Source of the DNA: Nothophaeocryptopus gaeumannii
Taxonomy: Eukaryota > Ascomycota > Dothideomycetes > Mycosphaerellales > Mycosphaerellaceae
Length of the DNA: 64,000 bases
Assembly: GCA_031771865.1 (NCBI GenBank)
Contig: JASISA010000001.1
Span: 1,116,001 to 1,180,000, forward strand
Reading direction: 5' to 3'
This document shows, in pieces, positions 11,762 to 24,361 of the stretch (the first letter of the stretch is position 1; every line of letters begins with the position of its first letter). The notes beneath the pieces are model-generated. The model was not told where the DNA came from and did not search any database. It saw only the letters and a list, made by a program, of their open reading frames with translations. Made by a program: the position numbers and the translations under genes.

Positions 11762-14700
11762 ATGGCGCGACCTAAGCGATCCGTGAATGGACGGAACGGG
11801 AGCTGTATGTGCTTCAGTCCTTCTCCTACGCCCTCGCTGCCTTCTTTTACCAGATGACTCGCACCTGAGGAACAAGAATTGCTGACACCGACTAGCTCAA
11901 ACTGCAACATCAACCACACCGAAAACTGCTGCACGCCCATCACGCGGTCGAGTGGCGACGAAGACCATTCCCAACTCATCAGACGCCTCCGAGGACGAAA
12001 TAAGTGTGTCGGCAGCGTCATCGACAAGGCGTGTTGTAGGTGTCGCTCTTCCGCCGCTATCCGCCATGCAGCGCTCTACGTACAAAAAGGCCGCCGCGAA
12101 GAAGGCGAACAGCCCCACCGACTCATCCCTTTCCTCCATCGCCAACACTTCGCGCGGCTCTTCGATGGAGTACGATAACGAGACCCCGGGCACAACACCT
12201 GCCACATCTATCCATGGCGCCGCGACTGCTTCAAAGCGAAAGCGATCTTCTCTGGGCAAGGTCCTCAAGATTGAGGACTCCGAAGATGAGGAGGACGAGG
12301 ACTTGATGCTGGCCACGCGGCTACAAGAGGAGGAATATTCGAAGGGAGGAGCAGATGAACCCGCCAAGAAGAAGAAAAAGCTGGCGATATACGACTCTGA
12401 AGATGATCTCAGTATGCTTAGCGAGCCTGAATCGATCTCGTCTCTCGACTCGGTGCCACTGGCTAGCAAACGTGGCCGTCCAACGGCGACTGGAAATGCC
12501 CGCACACAGAAAGTGAAGCCTGCAGCCGGTCGAGGTGGTAAGAAGACGCCGACTCGTGCTGCTAGCTCCAGTGCACGCAAATCCATGGGCAAGAGCGCGA
12601 AGACCAAGATCGAAGACAGCGACTCTGAGCTTGAGGAGCTTAGTGAGGCTAACAGCGAGGAGTCGTTCGTCATCGAGGATTCGGAAGAAGAGGCCGTCTC
12701 CACCGGTGTTAGTGACACCGAGTCAGACGTGCCTTTGGCCTCCGTTGTGCCCGCCGCAGGACCAAGCCGCGCTTCGGGTAGAGCCCGCAAGATGCCTCCT
12801 GGTCGTCGACATGGCAAGATTAGTGCCGCCGCCCCGCGTCGAATGGGTCGAGAGGTCGCTGCGGTCGTGGTAGGAGGCTCTCGCAAACAGCGCGAGCGTA
12901 AGAAGCTTGAGAATGCCCACCCAGGCATCAAGACCATGTGGAAGGAGCTGGAGAAGGTCCCAATCATCAAGCCGGTGGCAGCTGCGCAGCCTGATAGTAT
13001 CAGCCGCAGACTGAAGCCATTCCAGCTTGAAGGTCTTGATTGGATGATCAAGCAAGAGCAGAGCCAATACAAGGGTGGCTTGCTCGGCGACGAGATGGGC
13101 ATGGGCAAGACCATCCAGGCTGTCTCTCTCATCATGTCCGACTATCCTCAGAAGCAGCCGACGCTCGTACTCGTTCCCCCTGTGGCGTTGATGCAATGGT
13201 CGACCGAGATCCAGGAATACACCGACGGCAAGCTGAAGGTCCTCATCTACCACGGCTCAAACACCAAGAGCAAGAACTTGAGCGTCAAGGAGCTCAAGAA
13301 GTTCGATGTTATTATGATCTCTTACAACAGCTTGGAGTCTCTGTATCGCAAGGAGACCAAGGGCTGGTCTCGTGGCGACGAGATTGTCAAGGAGGATTCT
13401 CCCATCCACGCAATCCACTACCACCGCCTCATTCTCGACGAGGCACACTCCATCAAGACACGCACCACCGGTATTGCCAAGGCTTGCTTCGCTCTTGAGG
13501 GTACCTACAAGTGGTGCTTGTCGGGCACGCCAGTCCAAAACCGTATTGGAGAGTTCTTTTCCTTGCTGCGCTTCCTGGAAGTTCGACCTTTCGCCGACTA
13601 CTTCTGCAAGAAGTGTCCATGCGCGATGCTACACTGGCAGCTTGACGACGACCACATGTGCGTGGAATGCAAGCACGCTGGTATGGAGCACGTATCCGTC
13701 TTCAACCAAGAGCTCTTGAACCCTCTCACGCAATCTGAAGAGGCTTCAGACCGCGTCAAAGCCATGGAGAAGCTACACATGATCACCGCGCGTATCATGC
13801 TTCGTCGTATGAAGCGCGATCATGTCAGCTCGATGGAGCTGCCGCCGAAGGAGGTCGTCATCCACAACGAATTCTTTGGAGAGATTGAGCGCGACTTTTC
13901 ATCGAGCATCATGTCTAACACCGCCCGCACGTTTGACAGATATGTTGCTCGGGGTGTCATGCTCAACAACTACGCCAACATCTTCGGTCTGATCATGCAA
14001 ATGCGTCAGGTGGCCAACCACCCTGACCTGCTTCTCAAGAAGCACGCTCAAGAAGGCCAGAATGTCCTTGTTTGCAACATCTGCGACGAGGTCGCTGAGG
14101 AGGCCATCCGATCTCAGTGCAAGCACGAGTTCTGCCGCGCATGCGCAAAGTCCTACATGCAGTCGGTGGAAGACACTAGCGGCGAGGCGGATTGCCCACG
14201 CTGCCACATTCCGCTGGCGATCGACCTCGACCAGCCAGACATTGAGCAGGATGAAGAAGTTGTCAAGAAGTCGTCCATCATCAACCGCATTAAGATGGAG
14301 GATTGGACTTCTTCGACCAAGATCGAGATGCTCGTCTACGACCTCTACAAGCTGCGGTCCAAGAAGCAGACCCTCAAGTCGATCGTCTTTTCGCAGTTCA
14401 CGTCTATGCTGCAGCTGATCGAGTGGCGCCTCCGCCGTGCCGGTTTCAACACAGTCATGCTCGATGGATCCATGACGCCTATCCAGCGTCAGCGAAGTAT
14501 TGAGCATTTCATGAACACGCCAGAGTGCGAAATCTTCCTCGTCTCCCTGAAGGCTGGTGGTGTTGCTCTCAACTTGACCGAGGCGTCCCGCGTCTTCATC
14601 GTCGACCCGTGGTGGAACCCGGCTGCTGAGTGGCAGTCTGCCGATCGCTGCCATCGTATTGGACAGAGGCGGCCTTGCGTTATCACTCGACTTTGCATCG

Positions 14701-14837
14701 AGGACTCTGTCGAGTCTCGTATCGTCATGCTTCAAGAGAAGAAGGCGAATATGATTAATGGCACTATCAACAACGACAAGACTTCGATGGAGAAGCTTAC
14801 GCCGGAGGACATGCAGTTTCTTTTCCGCGGTACTTAA
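11762..14837 (+). CDS. RAD16: DNA repair ATPase RAD16 (SNF2 plus RING)
   Basis: RAD16 acts with RAD7 in global-genome nucleotide excision repair of non-transcribed chromatin. Exon 1 is 11762-11804 (MARPKRSVNGRNGS). The intron is 11805-11895 (91 bp, GTATGT donor, GCTGAC near the acceptor, CTAG end, phase 1). Exon 2 is 11896-14837. The product is 994 residues. Residues 1-330 are acidic, Ser-rich and basic low-complexity sequence with a nuclear look. The SNF2 ATPase follows, with Walker A DEMGMGKT at about 413 and the DEAH box LDEAHS at about 529. A RING finger (CNIC...CKHEFCRAC...CPRC) at about 741-785 is inserted before the helicase C-terminal domain, which includes the QSADRCHRIGQ motif. SNF2 with an internal RING is the RAD16/RAD5/HLTF architecture. 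The close match to RAD16 order and the absence of a HIRAN domain favour RAD16. Confidence 0.93.
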
Positions 14838-15761
14838 AGTGCTCGCTCTTTCGCACCGCATGCTATTCGCAAGCGCATTTTTGCAAGATACACTATGATA
14901 GATTTGAGCCACAATGGACAGACGGAAGGGAGGGAGGGATAATGGCTGGCTTGATACGATACGATGCCACATTGCTTGTACCCCACATACAGCGCGCACA
15001 GTAGCTAGATGTACATTGCATAGAATGCTATGATATGAAGATGCGCCTATGTTATTTTCCTCTATCTGTACAATTATACATACCAACGCTTTTGAAGGCT
15101 TGCGCTTCTTCGTTGAAGCTGTGGTGTCGACGCCATTATCCTCTCGGGCAGCACTCACAGACGGAAGATTGGATGAAGCGGTCGCCTTTTCCACATGTCC
15201 ATTCTCTCTACAGAAATGGCGTGCCGGGCTGCCTCGCTCGCAGAGAACGACATGAGAACAAAGTGAGGCATCAGAAATCATTCAGGTCCTTGACCAATGC
15301 AAATTCTTTCACTGAGCGTTTCTTCCAGAGGCTTAATATATGTTATAGTCTGATCCCATGTCGGTACCTGCGTTGGTATACTAATGGTAAGATGTAGAGA
15401 TCCGTTAGTACAAAGATTGAGTTCCACGCCAACCTCGGCCCGTTTGGCGATGATGTCTGGGGTGTTGCATGAACTGAGACTTTCATCGTCCAAGAGCTCG
15501 ACACTGGCTGGGACGAGGCGGAAGCTTGGCTCGTGAGCTGGGCAAAAGCAATCCCATACTCCTTTGACCGACCAGCTCTTGTTTCTTCTCCTTTTTCTCC
15601 TTCATTAACTAATAAGCCGAGTTGCGTCGGACTCCGAAGATGCACATCGTGGCGAAGTCTAGCACGAACCGCGAATCGTAAATGCGACCCGCGACGCTGG
15701 AAAGACAATCTCTCGCGCCATCTCCCCACACTCACCCAGGACGGGGCTTTGAGCAGACGAC
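14838..15761. other. RAD16 3' flank and CDF transporter promoter
   Basis: This is 924 bp between two genes on the same strand. I see no supported gene. A long minus-strand frame reaching in from RAD16 is an antisense shadow. Confidence 0.45.
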
Positions 15762-17705
15762 ATGGAGCGAACAATCTCCAATCCGCAATACCACTCGCAA
15801 TCATCGTACCGCACTCCCACCCTCAAGGACTTCCTCCCACTTGCCAGCTCCGGTGAAGATGCCCCCCTCTACTCCCCGCATGGGCACCGCCTGCCATCCA
15901 TCATCCAAGCCCGCTCAAACACAAATCTAGCAGCGCTGGGAAGGAAATGGCCGGTACGAAGAAATAGCGTCAGCGCCGCCGAGATGCCCGCCTTCCGCCA
16001 GCGAAACGACAGTCAAGGCTCTGGAGGGAAAGATGCGGACTATGTGGGTGGGGCTCACGGATCAGTAGCAGGATGGGGCGGAGGAGACAACGACAACAGG
16101 AGAATGAGCTATGCCGCGAGCATACTAAACACACCGCAAGTCCGCAGTCAACGATTGATCGGTTCGACGAATCCACGTTATCAATGGGAGCAGTACTGGA
16201 AATCGGAAGACCAGCTGAAGAAGATTAAGAAGAAGAACCTCAGGGCGTACTATGAGCGGAACAATTATTTGATCCAGCATTATATGTATATTGATCGCTT
16301 GCTGGACAGCAGTCTGCCGCATGATTTGATCCAGGAATATCATCGGAGTCCGCATATCAAGGCGTCGGCGAAAACTGGACCATGGCAGAACGATCTTCCG
16401 GAGACGATTGATGAGGAGGAAGATGCGATTGAGCCGTCCAGGATATATCCTGAGAGACATGGGTCGTTTGACAGTATCGATGCGGATGGGGACTTTTACG
16501 CGAACGGTGATCCTCCGCCGAAGGTTAAGAGGACGCCGAAGGATATTTATACTGTGAAGAGGGTGAATACGAGTGATGCGAATGGGGAGATGGAACCGTT
16601 GCTCTCCCGAACGAACAGTAAAGGGGATATCGAGAGTGGGCCTCCGGATCTGGAATTTGAGGAAGAGGCGAACTCTCAGTCGAGGATTGTGACGATTGCG
16701 ATCATTATCAACTTGATCGCAAACACGGCGCTTCTCATCATGAAGATCATCGTCGTGCTTCTCAGTTCCTCCGTCTCCGTGTTGGCATCACTTGTCGACG
16801 CTGCCCTGGACTTCCTGAGTACAGCAATTGTCGGCATCACAACACGACTCATCTCTCGCACCGATCAATACGCATACCCTATCGGCCGGCGGCGTCTGGA
16901 GCCTGTCGGTGTGCTGGTGTTTTCTTGCATCATGATCACGGCCTTCATACAGGTGCTGTGGGAGGCTTTTAGCAACCTCACAAACGGCAAGCATGAGGTC
17001 GTGGAGCTCACAGTACCCGCGATAGCAATCATGGCTTCTACTGTGGTTATCAAAGGCGCTTGCTGGGCATGGTGTCGCTTGATCAAGAACAGTTCCGTGC
17101 AGGCATTGGCGCAAGACGCTATGACGGATGTTGTGTTCAATATCTTCTCCATCATTTTCCCGCTCAGTAAGCCCAAACAACTATCCCAACACATCGGATC
17201 TCTTTGCTAACATCCTCTGCAGTCGGTTTCTACGCCAAAATCTGGTGGCTCGATCCCCTCGGCGGTATCATTCTCTCCCTCTACGTGATCATCAATTGGT
17301 CGCGCACCGCAAGCGAGCATATCCGAAATCTCACGGGCGCGTCTGCCTCCGCCGACGAACGAAACATTCTGTTGTATCTGACTATGCGGTTTGCGAAGAC
17401 GATTAAAAAAATCCAGGGTTTGCAGGCGTATCATTCGGGGGATAAGTTGAATGTTGAGGTGGATATTGTGCTAGATGAAGATATTAGTTTGAGGGATTCG
17501 CATGATTTGGGTGAGAGTTTGCAGTATGTGTTGGAGAGTGTGCCGACTGGTGAGTCTTACCTAGCAAGCCCAGGCGGAGCAAACGAGGTGTGTTCAGGAG
17601 GTATATGAGAGTGAGTGCTAACATTTTCGAACAGTTGATCGAGCTTTCGTGCATATGGATTATGCGGACTACAATCTGCCCAGCCATATGCAGCAAGATT
17701 CATGA
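15762..17705 (+). CDS. Cation diffusion facilitator, probable Mn/metal exporter
   Basis: Three exons give 600 residues: 15762-17166, 17223-17549 and 17635-17705. Intron 1 is 17167-17222 (56 bp, GTAAGC, CTAAC branch site). Intron 2 is 17550-17634 (85 bp, GTGAGT, CTAAC). The long N-terminal cytosolic part contains a segment typical of fungal CDFs (YMYIDRLLDSSLPHDLI). Membrane segments begin near residue 307. Two metal-binding motifs of the DxxxD type are visible: DAALD at 346-350 and DAMTD at 452-456. The YPIGRRRLEP loop lies between them. DxxxD pairs are associated with the manganese branch of the family, so Mn export to vacuole or Golgi is the best guess, though Fe/Zn transport is not excluded. 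The C-terminal cytosolic domain carries the usual ferredoxin-like pattern and ends HMDYADYNLPSHMQQDS. Confidence 0.88.
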
Positions 17706-18559
17706 TGAAGAGGGTATCGTGTGAGTTGTCCTGCAGCTACACGGGAAGCATTGAATACGTGTACGAACGACTGCAACAGATATGTTATTTGCTCGAAACT
17801 TGTAGCGACAGACCAAGACTACAATATACAGGCGCCGCCAAAAAGACCTTGGCAGCTGTGCTCTCCTCGCGGTTACATCGCCTTCCACGCCTATCTTCTC
17901 TTCAACAATTCGTCCCAGCAACTGCCGGTGCGACCTAGGCCATAGCACTGGCGATGATTTTGAGCTTCTGAACGCTGGGCACTTATGAAGTAACATGGAC
18001 TATGTAATCTTGGCGTTGCGCGATTGGAAAATAGGGGCTCAAGCTGTGTTTTGGCGGGAATGAACTCGTCGATGATGGGCAGATAACGACGACCGAGTCA
18101 AAGAAGGTATGATTTTATCGAAAAAATGTTCATATGCCCGATGGTATCGCTAGTGCTGCAGTTCTCATGCGCATGCTTTAGTCTTTGCTGCTGTTATACA
18201 CTATGACCTGCATTCGCAATCCTCAAGCCTTGTCAACTTCGAAACTTCAAAAGATACGGTATGGTAGAACTCCCTCCTCCGGGGCGAGATAAAGCTACCT
18301 GGCTTCCTCGTCGCCCGTCCTCACTGCCGTGGTCTGTTTGCTCGCGTCTTTCTCGTGTTGTGTGTCATATGATTAGTAAGTATGTTGTGGGTGTGGTCTT
18401 GGCCTCCTTCCCTTCGTCTTCGTATCCAGACTGCTCCAAACGCCTTACTATGCGATGCTTAATGGGACGATGAACCTCGACAAAAGGCAACGCTCTGTGA
18501 TACATTAACAAATGCTCCTCCCCGTATCTTCTTCTCCTGCAACGTTATGGAGGTCTCGA
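17706..18559. other. Convergent intergenic region
   Basis: The region is 854 bp between the convergent ends of the CDF transporter and the SMI1/KNR4 gene. Short open frames near 17700-17996 overlap on both strands and look like chance frames. Confidence 0.45.
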
Positions 18560-20274
18560 TTAGATCTTAACATCCTTCATCTCGTCCTGTATCGCGCCCA
18601 CGGTCGAATCGCCTTCGTCCTTGGCCGGTGTCAAAGGCACACTCTCCTCATCGTCGCTGTTGCTCATCACACTGCTGCCAAGTCGGCTCTTCGGGAAAGG
18701 CAAGCTGCCTCTTCGCTCGTCGAAGTCGCCATTCCTGGGAGTGTCAATTCCAGATACCAGCTTCTCCTTGCCCTTGTTAGCTCCCGCAGAGTTTGGCGTG
18801 TCGATAGCTGAGATCAGCTTTTCGGTGGTCGCAGGTACCGTGGTGTCCAATTTCAGAGGCTGCGCTTGTGTTGGTGAGCTCTCCTCTGTAACGCGCGCAA
18901 GGGGCGATCCCATTCCTCGTGGACTTGACACGCCCACCGGCGCTTTTCCGTTTGAGTATCGATTTGGTGATCGGCCGCGCTCTTCCTTGGTAGGCGATCC
19001 GTATGGAGAGAAACCGTTCGCGCCAGGCGAGACATTACTATTGATGCGCAAAGATCGATTCTTCGGTGCTCTTCGCCCATACTTCTGGTCTGCTCTCCAA
19101 CGCAGGATGTCGATGTATGCAGGCTCCACGCCTTGCTTGGGGAATTCTCTCAGCTTCAGCTCTTTCGTGTCCTCGTCAATGAACCACTTGTCGGTGTGCA
19201 TGTCGTCCGCGAGAGTTGCAAGGAACGCAGACCATGATCTTGAGATCACGTATTTACAGTCGTAATCGCGTCCCATGAGGATGACCTGACCCCAGCGTCC
19301 ACTTGGGCCCGGCGCCAGATCAACTGCAATGTTATTTCCTCCCCAATCTCTTGCTAGGGGAATCCACGCCGGGTGCGAGTAGACTTTCTGAACGGCGTTT
19401 GGAGGTTGTGAATCCTGCTTGTCAAGCAAGTCTTGTCGCCATTGCGGGTTGCTGGATTGCTGTACTTGCGCGACTGGGACCGCGGAGGAAGATGAGCCTG
19501 CAAACGCTTTGAGAGGCGCCTGAGGAATTTGATATGTCCGCTCCTCATTCAAGTACGCCTCGTTGACGGTCCGCCACTGCTGCCACTCCTGCATAATCTC
19601 TTCGCAATCGAGCAGCATGCAGCCGAAGATAACACCCGTTGGCTGGCCTCCTCGCTCTTGCCCGTCGTGTATTTGCAATGACTCGCGGACTTCTTGTGGC
19701 AGTGTGCAATCCAACTCGTGCTCGAGAAGATTAACATCGTTCACGGTCGCGCCCATGCCCAGGTTTTCGAAAAGCTCCTCGTAGTTGTCTTCTAACCAAC
19801 GATCAATGCGCTTCCAGGAGTGGCTGACGGGCGGCGGCGGAGGTAGGCCATCGTTGAAGCTTTGCATTTGAATTTCTCCCTGACCCATACTCTCCATGGC
19901 CTTGTCCATTCCGGAGCCCTGGCGCTGGAGACTTCGTCGGCCGCCCTTAGGCGAGTACGGCGGGCTGGTGGTGCTGTTGACGAATCCGTTGCCGGCTTCA
20001 AGATCGAGGTCTGTTCGTGATTCGAGGGCGCTTGTATTCGTCGTCGCTGTCAGACCGCTCTTTGATTGTGAGACTGGCATGTGGCCTTGTCGGTATGGCG
20101 CGTCGGGGCCGGCGTGGCGATCGCTGGAGGTCATGGTATGCCAGAATTGGCGCCATTGTGAAGCCAATCTGTTGCATTGGCTCTGTCAGTATGCCGTGCT
20201 TCGTAAAGTAGTATGGGGTAATACGAATGGCACTGAAAGTAGAAATTTTGGGATCATACGTACACGGAAGCCAT
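18560..20274 (-). CDS. Smi1/Knr4-type cell-wall regulator
   Basis: Knr4/Smi1 proteins coordinate glucan synthesis and cell-wall integrity signalling with the cell cycle. The gene has a tiny first exon, 20274-20264 (11 nt, ATGGCTTCCGT). A 95-bp intron follows at 20263-20169 (GTACGT donor, ACTGAC branch site, CAACAG acceptor). Exon 2 is 20168-18560. The product is 539 residues and starts MASVLASQWRQFWHTMTSSD. The N-terminus and the SMI1_KNR4 globular core (about 125-345, with the helix RWLEDNYEELFENLGMG and the strand GQVILMGRDYDCKYVI) match the family. The C-terminal 200 residues are disordered, Ser- and Pro-rich with repeated LISAIDTPN/LVSGIDTPR-like segments. The open frame itself has no ATG at its head, which is why the small exon is needed. 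That exon is inferred from splice signals alone. Confidence 0.87.
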
Positions 20275-22089
20275 GGCGTAACAGCGGGTTGGAGCGGCGG
20301 CGGGCGGTAGCGACAGTCTGGGAGGGAGGACCGGAGTGGTGAGCGTCGAGAAGGGGTGGAAGGGGGAGGTGGAGTGGTTGAGAGGGCGAGTAGGGGTGGT
20401 GTTTTGAACGGCGGAAGTTCGTCTTCCAGGGCCTTGCGAGTGCTGTAGTCCCCACTCCGCGCAACCAAGACTTGTGCTTGGCGGTTCAGGAGATGGGACT
20501 GAGCAGGGATGGGGACAGCAGTGACGCTGCCAATTCGTGTCTTTGCGGGACTGACCGCACCGCCTAACGACAAGTGAAGCGCGCGCGCGGATATTAGCAG
20601 AAACAAGCACAGTTCCTGCAGAGCCACGCGCGTCTTGGTGCTTATCGGAGTTCGAAGTAAAAAGCAATATTAAGAGGAGTCTGTTTTGGTATGGTTTTAC
20701 ATTGCAAGAGACCAAGAGTTGTGCATGATGGGACCTGGTGTTTTTCTCAGGAACAAACAGTGCCGCGTCTCCCTTCAGCCAATCAGAGCGCGCTCACGAC
20801 TACCGCAGCAACGATAGCAGAGCCGCATTATCACCGAGACATGGTGCCAACTTTCAGTCTTTCACAACATACACAGCCTGTCCTACAACGCCTGTTCCGT
20901 CTTCGATACCATTGCCACAGCGTTGCTATCTCGCCCCTTCGCAGACCTCGCACATCAACGACTGCAGATCACATCCTCTCCACGGAGCTCTGCCCGGCCT
21001 GACTCCCTCCTCCTCCCTCATCAATTCTCCCGAACCGATGGAGAGCCGTTATTGCTTTGAGTTTCAAGGTGCCCTGCATCAAATTCCAGGCCATACCCTT
21101 GCACACCCACGTCAAATCTGAAACGCCACGCCGCCACACACCCACACACCCACACTCCCACCACTGCCCACTCACAGACCTCTCTTCCTTAAGCCCCCCA
21201 TCTGCACCAGCTCTCCTGCTGCATGCAGCTACACCTCACCTCATCTGGCCTGCGACATGCTGCCAACCGGAAGAGACAGATGACTCGCAAATTGAGATGT
21301 GCCACACCGCGTGTCAATCACGCTCACCCTGGGCAGGCACGATGATCTTCGTGCAACAACGCAAAGTCGGCGATGTCTTCTCTTCATCTGTGCGCCGTCT
21401 TCCATTCCGCGGATGCTACTCTCAGCCAATCTTCAGAGCGGCGGGACAATGTTCCCCCTTCCCTTCCTCTACTACTGTTTGCGAAGCAGCATCAACGATG
21501 GGCTACTCCAATCCGTACGGTCAAGGAGGCGCCGCGCGGTCACAAGCTTGTCACGAGCTTGATGGCGAGCATCGATGGATGAGTGGAAGCAGACCGGGAA
21601 CATCTTCGCACTCCCGCGAGATCGAACTCATTCCACCATCACTGCTCTAGATCCGTCCTTCGGGATGCGCCGCAGTCATCGAGATCCGACGCGTTCACAA
21701 CATCGTACTTCCACCAGCAAGGACACCTTGGCAGCTACGCAGAATGAGTCGTCATGGAGACTTTACCACTCCGCTCTAACAAAGCGTCTCTTTGAGATCG
21801 GCGAACAAAGAAGTCATTCATGCATTGTGTTTTCTGAGACAAGGAACCCGACCACAAGTCGAGGCTGGCATTGGAACATATTTCAATTAAATAGGCATGG
21901 TCCGTCACCGATACAATGGCTTTCTCTGGTGTGCGTGCCAACCAGCTCCCAGATTCGATTGCAACAGCTACGATTCTCTGCCAACACTCGTACACGCTGG
22001 TCGTGTTCACGAAGTCATCGTCTGTTCAGGATCTGTTTCTATACGACAGTTCTTGCATCAGCTGGAGCTAGCAAGGCAACTGCAAATCT
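20275..22089. promoter_or_regulatory. Long divergent promoter region
   Basis: These 1.8 kb separate the divergent SMI1/KNR4-like gene and the kinase gene. Two CCAAT boxes of the form AGCCAATC occur, near 20778 and 21425. A CA-rich tract (CACACACCC repeats) lies near 21134-21160. Open frames such as 21057-21650 on the + strand look like translated promoter or leader sequence. No gene is supported. The length suggests a long 5' leader or a regulated promoter. Confidence 0.35.
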
Positions 22090-24120
22090 ATGCCCATCGT
22101 TGACCATACAGCCCACGACGCGGCTATAATCCTTGTCGCCTGCCCTCTCATCCTCACTGCAGCAATCGCTGTGGCCCTGGCTGACTACTTTCGCAACCGG
22201 CGGCAGGCCGCTACCTCAGTGCGTAATAGCAGCAAATCCCTTTTGCTTGGACGTCGTCGAGCCAATTCGGCGGCAAGAAACAAGGGTAAGAGAAAGTGGT
22301 GGCACATCTTGCGCAAGAACAAGCAGCGTTCCATCTCAGACGTGGAACGTGGCTCTCTTGTACACCGACCTCGCTCTAACTGCTCAACAGGTATGACCAC
22401 TTCCTCCGGTTCTTCACTCACATACGGAACTCCTGGGAACGCTCTCACTGACAGCAGAGGATACGGGACAATCAACATCTTCGCCGACTTCGACGGGACG
22501 CATCCAGCTGCTCGGATCTCTGAGCCAGCTGCCACAGAAGACGATGGCTGCGCCTTGCCATTCCCACGTGTTTCGAACTATTCTTCAGCTTCTCCTGTGA
22601 GGAGACAGCTATCGCATCGGCCCAGCTTCTATATTCGCCAACGTTCATCGCAACTGACTGCTCCAGCTGGCCCTCTCTCCCCAGCAGCGCCTCCAACAGC
22701 CACGATGCTACCTGGAGGCAGAGTAGCTGCTGATACTGACAGCTTTGCAGATGATTTCGAACTCATTCGTACCTTCACCTATGGGGCAGTACATTTGGTC
22801 AAGCGTCTATCAGACGGTATGAAATTTGTTATCAAGCAGGTTGGTCTGGCAACCAGAGGCGACGAATGGCTTCTCCCTACAGAAGTCGACATCCCACTCA
22901 ACATCCTACAGCAAGGCCATCCGAACATCATCGACCTCGAGACGTTCACGCAACACCACGGTAGGAATGGATCTTCGCCTTTCGCTAACATCATCGTCGA
23001 GTACTGTAACGCCGGAGATGTGAACAACTTCCTAGAGTACATGCACAATCGCGGCCAACAAGTCCCTCGACAAGTCATCTTGCACTTCATCTCCAACGTG
23101 ATCGACGCCCTGGCCTTCCTGCACTTTGGCGATATCGACTACAATCCGAGCTCCGATACCGTTACCTCGATTGCTCATCGACAGCCTTCCGTCCTTCACC
23201 GCGACATCAAACCCATGAACATCTTCATGAAATGGACCAGCAACCCTGAAACCACCTACGGTATGCCCAAGATCAAGCTCGCTGACCTCGGCCTCTCCGC
23301 TACAGAAGCCAAAAACATCGGCGCTCACGGTACAGAAGGCTACATGGCCCCCGAAGTCGCTGACGTGTTCGAGCGTGCTCGATGGGATGGCAGCATGGTT
23401 GACCAAGTCCACCACGAACCAAGAATGTGTTCGAAAGAGAGCGATATGTACTCTTTCGGCGTGTCGCTTTACGAGATGTTGAGTCTGAACCTCAGACATG
23501 ACAATCATTTGGCGTCTGCTGATATCTCTGCGGCGTTTGACAATTCGACTGTTTCTGATGTGCCTGAGATTGGAAACTTGTTGAGGGGATGTCTGCAGAA
23601 GAGCAAGACTGACCGTCCACAGATCAACCGTTTCCACAAAGTCTCTGCTGACTGTAAGTCTGAGCTTCAGCTTTGGTACGACAATGGCGGCAGCTTACCT
23701 GAGTGCACCTGGCCGAATCCCATGGACTACGACAACGGGGTTCGTCAGCGATTCAACATGAGCCCGCCTATTTCTTCACCTGCTTCGAGCTCCTCCTTTG
23801 GATCCATCTCGCTTACCATGGTCGCCGAACTCAATGACATGCATCCCTTGAGACGAGTCGGTCATCTTCCTATCGCTCTTGACATCCGTCGTAGCTCGGA
23901 TGCGCTTCCTGGTGCGTCGACAGGTGAGCCCATGCATGTCACTACCGACAGGCCTGCTTCTCACATCGCCGACGTGACGAGGAATACTGACGGTGTACAG
24001 ACAATCGAGCTCCTCCCTATTCCGGTTGCGGCTCCTGAGCCTGCTAGTGCTTTCTCTTGGGACAGCACCCCGAGTGCTGGGAAAGGGAGTCCGGCCAGTC
24101 CGCATGTGGGGTGGCTCTAG
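22090..24120 (+). CDS. Membrane-anchored divergent protein kinase
   Basis: The gene is a single exon encoding 676 residues. Residues 9-31 form one strong hydrophobic segment (AAIILVACPLILTAAIAVAL), followed by a basic Arg/Lys-rich stretch, so the kinase is probably tail-in on an internal or plasma membrane. Residues 40-215 are low complexity. The kinase domain spans about 219-510. The ATP-binding Lys is K249 in FVIKQVG. The catalytic loop is HRDIKPMN with D372. The metal-binding motif is DLG (D399) rather than DFG, and the activation segment ends GYMAPEV. The glycine-rich loop is poor (IRTFTYGAVHLV has one glycine). The last 160 residues are Ser/Pro-rich. The catalytic residues are kept, so it is probably active. 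I cannot name the subfamily; the DLG and HRDIKPMN patterns are seen in NEK-like and other fungal orphan kinases. Confidence 0.82.
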   Translation: MPIVDHTAHDAAIILVACPLILTAAIAVALADYFRNRRQAATSVRNSSKSLLLGRRRANSAARNKGKRKWWHILRKNKQRSISDVERGSLVHRPRSNCSTGMTTSSGSSLTYGTPGNALTDSRGYGTINIFADFDGTHPAARISEPAATEDDGCALPFPRVSNYSSASPVRRQLSHRPSFYIRQRSSQLTAPAGPLSPAAPPTATMLPGGRVAADTDSFADDFELIRTFTYGAVHLVKRLSDGMKFVIKQVGLATRGDEWLLPTEVDIPLNILQQGHPNIIDLETFTQHHGRNGSSPFANIIVEYCNAGDVNNFLEYMHNRGQQVPRQVILHFISNVIDALAFLHFGDIDYNPSSDTVTSIAHRQPSVLHRDIKPMNIFMKWTSNPETTYGMPKIKLADLGLSATEAKNIGAHGTEGYMAPEVADVFERARWDGSMVDQVHHEPRMCSKESDMYSFGVSLYEMLSLNLRHDNHLASADISAAFDNSTVSDVPEIGNLLRGCLQKSKTDRPQINRFHKVSADCKSELQLWYDNGGSLPECTWPNPMDYDNGVRQRFNMSPPISSPASSSSFGSISLTMVAELNDMHPLRRVGHLPIALDIRRSSDALPGASTGEPMHVTTDRPASHIADVTRNTDGVQTIELLPIPVAAPEPASAFSWDSTPSAGKGSPASPHVGWL

Positions 24121-24361
24121 ATGAGAGGTGAGTGGTAAGTATAGATTGACATAGCTCTCTTTTGTTGGGGCGGAAGGTAAGGATGATGGCATAGGCGCTG
24201 GCGCCAAGCTACTTTTGGCGGTGACAGCGTTTCGCGATCACATGCTTCATTTCGCTCTATCACTCCTTTACAGAATGGAATAAAACACTCGGTTGCACCA
24301 AATACTCCCTTCTTCATCTTCGCTTCTGCCAAAATCTTCTCAACTCTCTTCCCCATCCCCC

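Noticed and set aside
11897..13135. 412-codon minus-strand frame opposite RAD16
   Set aside because: It is antisense to the acidic Ser/Glu-rich start of RAD16, and its Ser/Leu-rich translation is what that composition gives on the other strand. No motif.
13899..15281. 460-codon minus-strand frame opposite the RAD16 3' end
   Set aside because: It mirrors the helicase domain codons of RAD16, with no family features, and continues into intergenic sequence by chance.
21057..21650. 197-codon + strand frame in the kinase promoter
   Set aside because: His/Pro/Thr-rich translation of a CA-rich promoter tract, with no motif or partner exon.
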